A DNA stretch of 64,000 nt, from the NCBI GenBank assembly GCA_964017185.1, contig OZ024869.1, positions 59,608,761 through 59,672,760 on the forward strand. The letters run 5' to 3'. Below, piece after piece: positions 1 through 12,300 of this stretch. This stretch comes from Rugalucina vietnamica. Lineage: Eukaryota > Mollusca > Bivalvia > Lucinida > Lucinidae. The first letter of the stretch is position 1, and every line of letters starts with the position of its first letter. Below the pieces are notes generated by a model, which saw only the letters and a program-made list of their open reading frames with translations, was not told the origin of the DNA and searched no databases. The translations under genes and the position numbers were made by a program.

Positions 1-3000
1 ATGGAAATTTCTGTACAGTATTGCAATGTGTCGGTACCAACTCGGGCTGGTTTCTCACAGAACCCCACCGAGTTTAGGGAGTTCGAGACCCAGTGAGGCT
101 TGTAGTCCATACAAGTGCCTTTACAGCCCATAGGTCGGTTATACTGGGAAAACTCTGGTTTGTCGGAAATTTTAACTCAAACATTGGGAAACGTGAACAT
201 TCATGGGTTTGGGGGTGGGGTATAAGGTACCCCTGTGATTGGCGAGCACGGAGTTTAGGGAGCAAGCGACCTAGTGGGATTTACAGTAGAAGGGATGTAC
301 TTTTAGACCACATAAGCGGCTATGCCGGGAAAACTCTAGTTTTCGAGAAATAGGGGTACAAAAATGACCAAAAATGGAAATTTCTGTATAGTATTGCAAT
401 GTGTCGGTACCAACTCGGGCTGGTTTCTCACAGAACCCCACCGAGTTTAGGGAGTTCGAGACCCAGTGGGGCTTGTAGTCCATACAAGTGCCTTTACAGC
501 CCATAGGTCGGTTATACTGGGAAAACTCTGGTTTGTCGGAAATTTCAACTCAAACATTGGGAAACGTGAACATTCATGGTTTTAGGGATGGGGTAAGAGG
601 CACCCCTGTCATTGACGTGCGCGGAGTTTAGGGAGCAAGCGACCTAGTGGGATTTACAGAAGAAGGAACGTACTTTCAGACCACATAAGCGGCTATGCCG
701 GGAAAACTCTAGTTTTCGAGAAATAGGGGTACAAAAATGACCAAAAATGGAAATTTCTGTATAGTATTGCAATGTGTCGGTACCAACTCGGGCTGGTTTC
801 TCACAAAACCCCACCGAGTTTAGGGAGTTCGAGACCCAGTGGATCTTGTAGTCCATACAAGTGCCTTTACAGCCCATAGGTCGGTTATACTAGGAAAACT
901 CTGGTTTGTCGAAAATTTCAACTCAAACATTGGGAAACGTGAACATTCATGGGTTTGGGGGTGGGGTATAAGGCACCCCTGTCATTGACGTGCACGGAGT
1001 TTAGGGAGCAAGCGACCTAGTGGGATTTACAGGAGAAGGGATGTATTTTCAGACCACATAAGCGGCTATGCCGGGAAAACTCTAGTTTTCTAGAAATAGG
1101 GGTACAAAAATGACCAAAAATGGAAATTTCTGTACAGTATTGCAATGTGTCGGTACCAACTCGGGCTGGTTTCTCACAGAACCCCACCGAGTTTAGGGAG
1201 TTCGAGACCCAGTGGGGCTTGTAGTCCATACAAGTGCCTTTACAGCCCATAGGTCGATTATACTGGGAAAACTCTGGTTTGTCGGAAATTTTAACTCAAA
1301 CATTGGGAAACGTGAACATTCATGGGTTTGGGGATGGGGTATAAGGTACCCCTGTGATTGGCGAGCACGGAGTTTAGGGAGGAAGCGACCTAGTGGGATT
1401 TACAGTAGAAGGGATGTACTTTTAGACCATATAAGCGGCTATGTCGGGAAAACTCTGGTTTTCGAGAAATAGGGGTACAAAGATGACCGAAAATGGAAAT
1501 TTCTGTACAGTATTGCAATGTGTCGGTACCAACTCGGGGTGGTTTCTCACAGAACCCCATCGAGTTTAGGGAGTTCGAGACCCAATGGGGCTTGTAGTCT
1601 ATACAAGTGCCTTTACAGCCCATAGGTCGGTTATACTGGGAAAACTCTGGTTTGTCGGAAATTTCAACTCAAACATTGGGTAACGTGAACATTCATGGTT
1701 TTAGGGGTTGGGTAAGAGGCACCCCTGTCATTGACGTGCGCGGAGTTTAGGGAGCAAGCGACCTAGTGGGATTTACAGTACAAGGAATGTACTTTGAGAC
1801 CACATAAGCGGCTATGCCGGGAAAACTCTAGTTTTCGAGAAATAGGGGTACAAAAATGACCAAAAATGGAAATTTCTGTATAGTATTGCAATGTGTCGGT
1901 ACCAACTCGGGCTGGTTTCTCACAGAACCCCACCGAGTTTAGGGAGTTCGAGACCCAGTGGGTCTTGTAGTCCATACAAGTGCCTTTACAGCCCATAGGT
2001 CGGTTATACTAGGAAAACTCTGGTTTGTCGAAAATTTCAACTGAAACATTGGGAAACGTGAACATTCATGGGTTTGGGGGTGGGGTATAAGGCACCCCTG
2101 TCATTGACGTGCACGGCGTTTAGGGAGCAAGCGACCTAGTGGAATTTACAGTAGAAGGAATGTACTTTCAGACCACATAAGCGGCTATGCCGGGAAAACT
2201 CTAGTTTTCTAGAAATAGGGGTACAAATATGACCAAAAATGGAAATTTCTGTACAGTATTGCAATGTGTCGGTACCAACTCGGGCTGGTTTCTCACAGAA
2301 CCCCACCGAGTTTAGGGAGTTCGAGACCCAGTGAGGCTTGTAGTCCATACAAGTGCCTTTATAGCCCATAGGTCGGTTATACTGGGAAAACTCTGGTTTG
2401 TCGGAAATTTTAACTCAAACATTGGGAAACGTGAACATTCATGGGTTTGGGGGTGGGGTATAAGGTACCCCTGTGATTGGCGAGCACGGAGTTTAGGGAG
2501 CAAGCGGCCTAGTGGGATTTACAGTAGAAGGGATGTACTTTTAGACCATATAAGCGGCAATGTCGGGAAAACTCAGGTTTTCGAGAAATAGGGGTACAAA
2601 GATGACCGAAAATGGAAATTTCTGTACAGTATTGCAATGTGTCGGTACCAACTCGGGCTGGTTTCTCACAGAACCCAACCGAGTTTAGGGAGTTCGAGAC
2701 CCAGTGGGCCTTGTAGTCCATACAAGTGCTTTTACAGCCCATAGGTCGGTAATACTGGGAAAACTCTGGTTTGTCGGAAATTACAACTCAAACATTGGGA
2801 AACGTGAACATTCATGGGTTTGGGGGTGGGGTATGAGGCACCCCTGTCATTGACGTGCGCGTTTAGGGAGCAAGCGACCTAGTGGGATTTACAGTAGAAT
2901 GTATGTACTTTTAGACCACATAATTGGCTATGCCGGGAAAACTCTAGTTTTCGAGAAACAGGGGTACAAAAATGACCAAAAATGGAAATTTCTGTATAGT

Positions 3001-6000
3001 ATTGCAATGTGTCGGTACCAACTCGGGCTGGTTTCTCACAGAACCCCACCGAGTTTAGGGAGTTCGAGACCCAGTGGGGCTTGTAGTCCATACAAGTGCC
3101 TTTACAGCCCATAGGTCGGTTATACTGGGAAAACTCTGGTTTGTCGGAAATTTCAACTCAAACATTGGGAAACGTGAACATTCATGGTTTTAGGGGTGGG
3201 GTAAGAGGCACCCCTGTCATTGACGTGCGCGGAGTTTAGGGAGCAAGCGACCTAGTGGGATTTACAGTAGAAGGAATGTACTTTCAGACCACATAAGCGG
3301 CTATGCCGGGAAAACTCTAGTTTTCGAGAAATAGGGGTATAAAAATGACCAAAAATGGAAATTTCTGTATAGTATTGCAATGTGTCGGTACCAACTCGGG
3401 CTGGTTTCTCACAGAACCCCACCGAGTTTAGGGAGTTCGAGACTCAGTGGGTCTTGTAGTCCATACAAGTGCCTTTACAGCCCATAGGTCGGTTATACTA
3501 GGAAAACTCTGGTTTGTCTAAAATTTCAACTCAAACATTGGGAAACGTGAACATTCATGGGTTTGGGGGTGGGGTATAAGGCACCCCTGTCATTGACGTG
3601 CACGGAGTTTAGGGAGCAAGCGACCTAGTGGGATTTACAGTAGAAGGGATGTACTTTTAGACCATATAAGCGGCAATGTTCAGACCACATAAGCGGCTAT
3701 GCCGGGAAAACTCTAGTTTTCTAGAAATAGGGGTACAAAAATGACCAAAAATGGAAATTTCTGTACAGTATTGCAATGTGTCGGTACCAACTCGGGCTGG
3801 TTTCTCACAGAACCCCACCGAGTTTAGGGAGTTCGAGACCCAGTGGGGCTTGTAGTCCATACAAGTGCCTTTACAGCCCATAGGTCGGTTACACTGGGAA
3901 AACTCTTGTTTGTCGGAAATTTTAACTCAAACATTGGGAAACGTGAACATTCATGGGTTTGGGGGTGGGGTATAAGGTACCCCTGTGACTGGCGAGCACG
4001 GAGTTTAGGGAGCAAGCGACCTAGTGGGATTTACAGTAGAAGGGATGTACTTTTAGACCACATAAGCGGCTATGTCGGGAAAACTCTGGTTTTCGAGAAA
4101 TAGAGGTACAAAGATGACCAAAAATGGACATTTCTATACAGTATTGCAATGTGTCGGTACCAACTCGGGCTGGTTTCTCACAGAACCCCACCGAGTTTAG
4201 GGAGTTCGAGACCCAGTGGGGCTTGTAGTCCATACAAGTGCCTTTACAGCCCATAGGTCGGTTATACTGGGAAAACTCTGGTTTGTCGGAAATTTCAACA
4301 CAAACATTGGGAAACGTGAACATTCATGGGTTTGGGGGTGGGGTAAGAGGCACCCCTGTCATTGACGTGCGCGGAGTTTAGGGAGCAAGCGACCTAGTGG
4401 GATTTACAGTAGAATGGATGTACTTTTAGACCACATAAGCGGCTATGCCGGGAAAACTCTAGTTTTTTGAGAAATAGGGGTACAAAAATGACCAAAAATG
4501 GAAATTTCTGTATAGTATTGCAATGTGTCGGTACCAACTCGGGCTGGTTTCTCACAGAACCCCACAGACTTTAGGGAGTTCGAGACCCAGTGGGGCTTGT
4601 AGTCCATACAAGTGCCTTTACAGCCCATAGGTCGGTTATACTGGGAAAACTCTGGTTTGTCGGAAATTTTAACTCAAACATTGGGAAACGTGAACATTCA
4701 TGGGTTTGGGGGTGGGGTATAAGGTACCCCTGTCATTGGCGTGCACGGAGTTTAGGGAGCAAGCGACCTGGTGGGATTTACAGTAGAAGGGATGTACTTT
4801 TAGACCACATAAGCGGCTATGTCGGGAAAACTCTGGTTTTCGAGAAATAGAGGTACAAAGATGACCAAAAATGGACATTTCTATACAGTATTGCAATGTG
4901 TCGGTACCAACTCGGGCTGGTTTCTCACAGAACCCCACCGAGTTTAGGGAGTTCGAGACCCAGTGGGGCTTGTAGTCCATACAAGTGCCTTTACAGCCCA
5001 TAGGTCGGTTATACTGGGAAAACTCTGGTTTGTCGGAAATTTCAACACAAACATTGGGAAACGTGAACATTCATGGGTTTGGGGGTGGGGTAAGAGGCAC
5101 CCCTGTCATTGACGTGCGCGGAGTTTAGGGAGCAAGCGACCTAGTGGGATTTACAGTAGAATGGATGTACTTTTAGACCACATAAGCGGCTATGCCGGGA
5201 AAACTCTAGTTTTTTGAGAAATAGGGGTACAAAAATGACCAAAAATGGAAATTTCTGTATAGTATTGCAATGTGTCGGTACCAACTCGGGCTGGTTTCTC
5301 ACAGAACCCCACAGACTTTAGGGAGTTCGAGACCCAGTGGGGCTTGTAGTCCATACAAGTGCCTTTACAGCCCATAGGTCGGTTATACTGGGAAAACTCT
5401 GGTTTGTCGGAAATTTTAACTCAAACATTGGGAAACGTGAACATTCATGGGTTTGGGGGTGGGGTATAAGGTACCCCTGTGATTGGCGTGCACGGAGTTT
5501 AGGGAGCAAGGGACCTAGTGGGATTTACAGTAGAAGGGATGTATTTTCAGACCACATAAGCGGCTATGCCGGGAAAACTCTAGTTTTCTAGAAATAGGGG
5601 TACAAAAATGACAAAAAATGGAAATTTCTGTACAGTATTGCAATGTGTCGGTACCAACTCGGGCTGGTTTCTCACAGAACCCCACCGAGTTTAGGGAGTT
5701 CGAGACCCAATGGGGCTTGTAGTCCATACAAGTGCCTTTACAGCCCATAGGTCGGTTATACTGGGAAAACTCTGGTTCGTCGGAAATTTTAACTCAAACA
5801 TTGGGAAACGTGAACATTCATGGGTTTGGGGGTGGGGTATAAGGTACCCCTGTCATTGGCGTGCACGGAGTTTAGGGAGCAAGCGACCTAGTGGGATTTA
5901 CAGTAGAAGGAATGTACTTTTAGACCATATCAGCGGCTATGTCGGGAAAACTCTAGTTTTCGAGAAATAGGGGTACAAAGATGACCAAAAATGGACATTT

Positions 6001-7945
6001 CTGTACAGTATTGCAATGTGTCGGTACCATCTCGGGCTGGTTTCTCACAGAACCCCACCGAGTTTAGGGAGTTCGAGACCCAGTGGGGCTTGTAGTCCAT
6101 ACAAGTGCCTTTACAGCCCATAGGTCGGTTATACTGGGAAAACTCTGGTTTGTCGGAAATATTAACTCAAACATTGGGAAACGTGAACATTCATTGGTTT
6201 TGGGATGGGGTAAGAGGCACCCCTGTCATTGACGTGCGCGGAGTTTAGGGAGGAAGCGACCTAGTGGGATTTACAGAAGAAGGAATGTACTTTCAGACCA
6301 CATCAGCGTCCATGCCGGGAAAACTCTAGTTTTCGAGAAATAAGGGTACAAAAATGACCGAAAATGGACATTTATGTACAGTATTGCAATGTGTCGGTAC
6401 CAACTCGGGCTGGTTTCTCACAGAACCCCACCGAGTTTAGGGAGTTCGAGACCCAGTGGGGCTTGTAGTCCATACAAGTGCCTTTACTGCCCATAGGTCG
6501 GTTATACTGGGAAAACTCTGGTTTGTCGGAAATTTTAACTCAAACATTGGGAAACGTGAACATTCATGGGTTTGGGGGTGGGGTATAAGGTACCCCTGTC
6601 ATTGGCGTGCACGGAGATTAGGGAGCAAGCGACCTAGTGGGATTTACAGTAGAAGGAATGTACTTTTAGACCATATCAGCGGCTATGTCGGGAAAACTCT
6701 GGTTTTCGAGAAATAGGGGTACAAAGATGACCAAAAATGGACATTTCTGTACAGTATTGCAAAGTGTCGGTACCAACTCGGGCTGGTTTCTCACAGAACA
6801 CCACCGAGTTTAGGGAGTTCAAGACCCAGTGGGGCTTGTCGTCCATACAAGTGCCTTTACAGCCCATAGGTCGGTAATACTGGGAAAACTCTGGTGTGTC
6901 GGAAATTTCAACTCAAACATTGGGAAACGTGAACATTCATGGGTTTGGGGTGGGGTAAGAGGCACCCCTGTCATTGACGTGCGCGGAGATTAGGGAGCAA
7001 GCGACCTAGTGGGATTTACAGTATAATGGATGTACTTTTAGACCACATAAGCGGCTATGCCGGGAAAACTCTAGTTATTTGAGAAATAGGGGTACAAAAA
7101 TGACCAAAAATGGAAATTTCTGTATAGTATTGCAATGTGTCGGTACCAACTCGGGCTGGTTTCTCACAGAACCCCACCGACTTTAGGGAGTTCGAGACCC
7201 AGTGGGGCTTGTAGTCCATACAAGTGCCTTTACAGCCCATTGGTCGGTTATACTGGGAAAACTCTTGTTTGTCGGAAATTTCAACTCAAACATTGGGAAA
7301 CGTGAACATTCATGGGTTTGGGGGTGGGGTATAAGGCACCCCTGTCATTGACGTGCACGGAGTTTAGGGAGCAAGAGACCTAGTGGTATTTACAGTATAA
7401 GGGATGTATTTTCAGACCAGATAAGCGGCTATGCCGGGAAAACTCTAGTTTTCTAGAAATTGGGGTACAAAAATGACCAAAAATGGAAATTTCTGTACAG
7501 TATTGCAATGTGTCGGTACCAACTCGGGCTGGTTTCTCACAGAACCCCACCGAGTTTAGGGAGTTCGAGACCCAGTGGGGCTTGTAGTCCATACAAGTGC
7601 CTTTACAGCCCATAGTTCGGTTATACTATGAAAACTCTGGTTTGTCGGAAATTTTAACTTAAACATTGGGAAACGTGAACATTCATGGGTTTGGGGGTGG
7701 GGTATAAGGTACCCCTGTCATTGGCGTGCACGGAGTTTAGGGAGCAAGCGACCTAGTGGGATTTACAGTAGAAGGGATGTACTTTTAGACCATATAAGCG
7801 GCTATGACGGGAAAACTTTGGTTTTCGAGAAATAGGGGTACAAATATGACCGAAAATGGAAATTTCTGTACAGTATTGCAATGTGTCGGTACCAACTCGG
7901 GCTGGTTTCTCACAGAACCCCACCGAGTTTAGGGAGATCGAGACC
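1..7945 (+). repeat. Satellite array, left arm (373-bp monomers, + orientation)
   Basis: About 21 head-to-tail copies of a 373-bp monomer; landmark words such as GGTACCAACTCGGGCTGG and CCACATAAGCGGCTATG recur every 373 bp. Deviations are small: one copy near 2,865 lacks 3 bp, and one near 3,660 carries a 23-bp local duplication around AGACCATATAAGCGGC. Copies differ by scattered substitutions. Open frames of 77 and 86 codons appear on opposite strands in most copies, but many copies break them and the differences are often amino-acid changing, so I do not call them genes. The left edge is outside the window. Confidence 0.97.
4021..5514 (+). repeat. Two-monomer higher-order duplication
   Basis: A two-monomer block repeats at an offset of 747 bp. 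Shared private variants include GAAATAGAGGTAC, GGACATTTCTATACAG, AATTTCAACACAAAC and CCCCACAGACTTTAGGG, present near 4.1-4.6 kb and again near 4.85-5.3 kb but not in neighbouring copies. Boundaries are approximate because adjacent monomers are similar. Confidence 0.75.
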
Positions 7946-8060
7946 TATGGGCTGTAAAGGCACTTGTATGGACTACAAGCCCCACTGGGTCTCGAACTCC
8001 CTAAACTCGGTGGGGTTCTTTGGGAAACCAGCCCGAGTTGGTACCGACACATTGCAATAC
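7931..8060. repeat. Orientation switch point of the satellite
   Basis: The left-arm sequence reads through ...GGGAGATCGAGACC and then continues as ...GACCTATGGGCTGT of the reversed monomer, sharing GACC at 7,942-7,945. The flanking copies form a large imperfect palindrome. Near the centre, about 58 bp ending at 7,945 pairs with sequence from about 7,989 onward, across a spacer of roughly 43 bp. It could be a real inversion or foldback junction or an assembly join. Confidence 0.85.
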
Positions 8061-9964
8061 TATACAGAAATTTCCATTTTTGGTCATTTTTGTACCCCTG
8101 TTTCTCGAAAACTAGAGTTTTCCCGGCATAGCCAATTATATGGTCTAAAAGTACACCCCTTCTACTGTAAATCCCACTAGGTCGCTTGCTCTCTAAACTC
8201 CGCGCACGTCAATGACAGGGGTGCCTCATACCCCACCCCCAAACCCATGAATGTTCACGTTTCCCAATGTTTGAGTTGAAATTTCCGACAAACCAGAGTT
8301 TTCCCAGTATAACCGACCTATGGGCTGTAAAGGCACTTGTATGGAATACAAGCCCCACTGGGTCTCGAACTCCCTAAACTCGGTGGGGTTCTGTGAGAAA
8401 CCAGCCCGAGTTGGTACCGACAAATTGCAATACTATACAGAAATTTCCATTTTTGGTCATCTTTGTACCCCTATTTCTCGAAAACCAGAGTTTTCCCGAC
8501 ATAGGCGCTTATGTGGTTTAAAAGTACATCCCTTCTACTGTAAATCCCACTAGGTCGCTTGCTCCCTAAACTCCGTGCACGCCAATGACAGGGGTACCTT
8601 ATACCCCACCCCCAAACCTATGAATGTTCACGTTGTCCAATGTTTTGAGTTGAAATTTCCGACAAACCAGAGTTTTCCCAGTATAACCGACCTATGGGCT
8701 GTAAAGGCACTTGTATGGACTACAAGCCCCACTGCGTCTCGAACTCCCTAAACTCGATGGGGTTCTGTGAGAAACCAGCCCGAGTTGGTACCGACACATT
8801 GCAATACTATACAGAAATTTCCATTTTTGGTCATGTTTGTACCCCTGTTTCTCGAAAACCAGAGTTTTCCCGGCATAGCCAATTATGCGGTCTAAAAGTA
8901 CATACATTCTACTGTAAATCCCACTAGGTCGCTTGCTCCCTAAACTCCGCACACGTCAATGACAGGGGTGCCTCATACCCCACCCCCAAACCCATGAATG
9001 TTCACGTTGTCCAATGTTTGAGTTGTAATTTCCGACAAACCAGAGTTTTCCCAGTATTACCGACCTATGGGCTGTAAAGGCACTTGTATGGACTACAAGG
9101 CCCACTGGGTCTCGAACTCCCTAAACTCGGTGGGGTTCTGTGAGAAACCAGCCCGAGTTGGTACCAACACATTGCAATACTGTACAGAAGTTTCCATTTT
9201 CGGTCATCTTTGTACCCCTATTTCTCGAAAACCAGAGTTTTCCCGACATAGCCGCTTATATGGTCTAAAAGTACATCCCTTCTACTGTAAATCCCACTAG
9301 GTCGCTTGCTCCCTAAACTCCGTGCTCGCCAATCACAGGGGTACCTTATACCCCACCCCCCAAACCCATGAATGTTCACGTTGCCCAATGTTTAAGTTAA
9401 AATTTCCGACAAACCAGGGTTTTCCCAGTATAACCGACCTATGGGCTGTAAAGGCACTTGTATGGACTCCAAGCCCCACTGGGTCTCGAACTCCCTAAAC
9501 TCGGTGGGGTTCTGTGAGAAACCAGCCCGAGTTGGTACCGACACATTGCAATACTGTACAGAAATTTCCATTTTTGGTCAATTCTTTACCCCTATTTCTA
9601 GAAAACTAGAGTTTTCCCGGCATAGCCGCTTATGTGGTCTGAAAATACATCCCTTCTACTGTAAATCCCACTAGGTCGCTTGCTCCCTCAACTCCGTGCA
9701 CGTCAATGACAGTGGTACTTTATACCCCACCCCCAAACCCATGAATGTTCACGTTTCCCAATGTTTGTGTTGAAATTTTCGACAAACCAGAGTTTTCCCA
9801 GTATAACCGACCTATGGGCTGTAAAGGCACTTGTATGGACTACAAGACCCACTGAGTCTCGAACTCCCTAAACTCGGTGGGGTTCTGTGAGAAACCAGCC
9901 CGAGTTGGTACCGACACATTGCAATACTATACAGAAATTTCCATTTTCGGTCATATTTGTACCC

Positions 9965-12300
9965 CTATTTCTCGAAAAACAGAGTTTTCCCGACATAGCC
10001 GCTTATGTGGTCTGAAAGTACATCCCTTCTACTGTAAATCCCACTAGGTCGCTTGCTCCCTAAACTCCGTGCACGCCAATGACAGGGGTACCTTATACCC
10101 CACCCCCAAACCCATGAATGTTCACGTTGTCCAATGTTTTGAGTTGAAATTTCCGACAAACCAGAGTTTTCCCAGTATAACCGACCTATGGGCTGTAAAG
10201 GCACTTGTATGGACTACAAGCCCCACTGCGTCTCGAACTCCCTAAACTCGATGGGGTTCTGTGAGAAACCAGTCCGAATTGGTACCGACACATTGCAATA
10301 CTGTACAGAAATTTCCATTTTTGGTCATTTTTGTACCCCTGTTTCGCAAAAACTAGAGTTTTCCCGGCATAGCCAATTATGTGGTCTAAAAGTACATCCA
10401 TTCTACTGTAAATCCCACTAGGTCGCTTGCTCCCTAAACTCCGTGCACGTCAATGACAGGGGTGCCTCATACCCCACCCCCAAACCCATGAATGTTCACG
10501 TTTCCCAATGGTTGAGTTGAAATTTCCGACAAACCAGAGTTTTCCCAGTATAACCGACCTATGGGCTGTAAAGGCACTTGTATGGACTACAAGCCCCACT
10601 GGGTCTCGAACTCCCTAAACTCGGTGGGGTTCTGTGAGAAACCAGTCCGAGTTGGTACCGACACATTGCAATACTATACAGAAATTTCCATTTTCGGTCA
10701 TCTTTGTACCCCTATTTCTCGAAAACCAGAGTTTTCCCGACATAGCCGCTTATATGGTCTGAAAGTACAATCCTTCTGCTGTAAATCCCACTAGGTCGCT
10801 TGCTCCCTAAACTCCGCGCACGTCAATGACAGAGGTGCCTCATACCCCACCCCCAAACCCAAACCCATGAATGTTCACGTTTCCCAATGTTTGAGTTGAA
10901 ATTTCCGACAAACCAGAGTTCTCCCAGTATAACCGACCTATTGGCTGTAAAGGCACTTGTATGGACTACAAGCCCCACTGGGTCTCGAACTCCCTAAACT
11001 CGGTGGGGTTCTGTGAGAAACCAGCACGAGTTGGTACCGACACATTGCAATACTGTACAGAAATTTCCATTTTTGGTCATTTTTGTACCCCTATTTCTCG
11101 AAAACTAGAGTTTTCCCGGCATAGCCAATTATGTGGTCTAAAAGTACATCTATTCTACTGTAAATCCCACTAGGTCGCTTGCTCCCTAAACTCCGTGCAC
11201 GCCAATGACAGGGGTACCTTATACCCCACCCCCAAACCCATGAATGTTCACGTTGTCCAATGTTTTGAGTTGAAATTTCCGACAAACCAGAGTTTTCCCA
11301 GTATAACCGACCTATGGGCTGTAAAGGCACTTGTATGGACTACAAGCCCCACTGCGTCTCGAACTCCCTAAACTCGATGGGGTTCTGTGAGAAACCAGCC
11401 CGAATTGGTATCGACACATTGCAATACTATACAGAAATTTCCATTTTTGGTCATTTTTGTACCCCTGTTTCTCGAAAACTAGAGTTTTCCCGGCATAGCC
11501 AATTATGTGGTCTAAAAGTACATCCATTCTACTGTAAATCCCACTAGGTCGCTTGCTCCCTAAACTCCGTGCACGTCAATGACAGGGGTGCCTTATACCC
11601 CACCCCCAAACCCATGAATGTTCACGTTTCCCAATGTTTGAGTTGAAATTTCCGACAAACCAGAGTTTTCACAGTATAACCGACCTATGGGCTGTATAGC
11701 CACTTGTATGGACTACAAGCGCCACTGGGTCTCGAACTCCCTAAACTCGGTGGGGTTCTGTGAAAAACCAGCCCGAGTTGGTACCGACACATTGCAATAC
11801 TATACAGAAATTTCCATTTTCGGTCATCTTTGTACCCCTATTTCTCGAAAACCAGAGATTTCCCGACATAGCCGCTTATATGGTCTGAAAGTACATTCCT
11901 TCTACTGTAAATCCCACTAGGTCGCTTGCTCCCTAAACTCCGCGCACGTCAATGACAGGGGTGCCTCATACCATACCCCCAAACCCAAACCCATGAATGT
12001 TCACGTTTCCCAATGTTTGAGTTAAAATTTCCGACAAACCAGAGTTTTCCCAGTATAACCGACCTATTGGCTGTAAAGGCACTTGTATGGACTACAAGCC
12101 CCACTGGGTCTCGAACTCCCTAAACTCGGTGGGGTTCTGTGAGAAACCAGCACGAGTTGGTACCGACACATTGCAATACTGTACAGAAATTTCCATTTTT
12201 GGTCATTTTTGTACCCCTATTTCTCGAAAACTAGAGTTTTCCCGGCATAGCCAATTATGTGGTCTAAAAGTACATACATTCTACTGTAAATCCCACTAGG
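9965..12300 (-). repeat. Three-monomer higher-order duplication (1,126 bp)
   Basis: Private variants recur at an offset of 1,126 bp: the GTTGTCCAATGTTTTGAG spacer, the CCCACTGCGTCTC variant and the ACCTATTGGCTG variant are each seen in both copies. This indicates recent duplication of a trimer. Confidence 0.75.
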
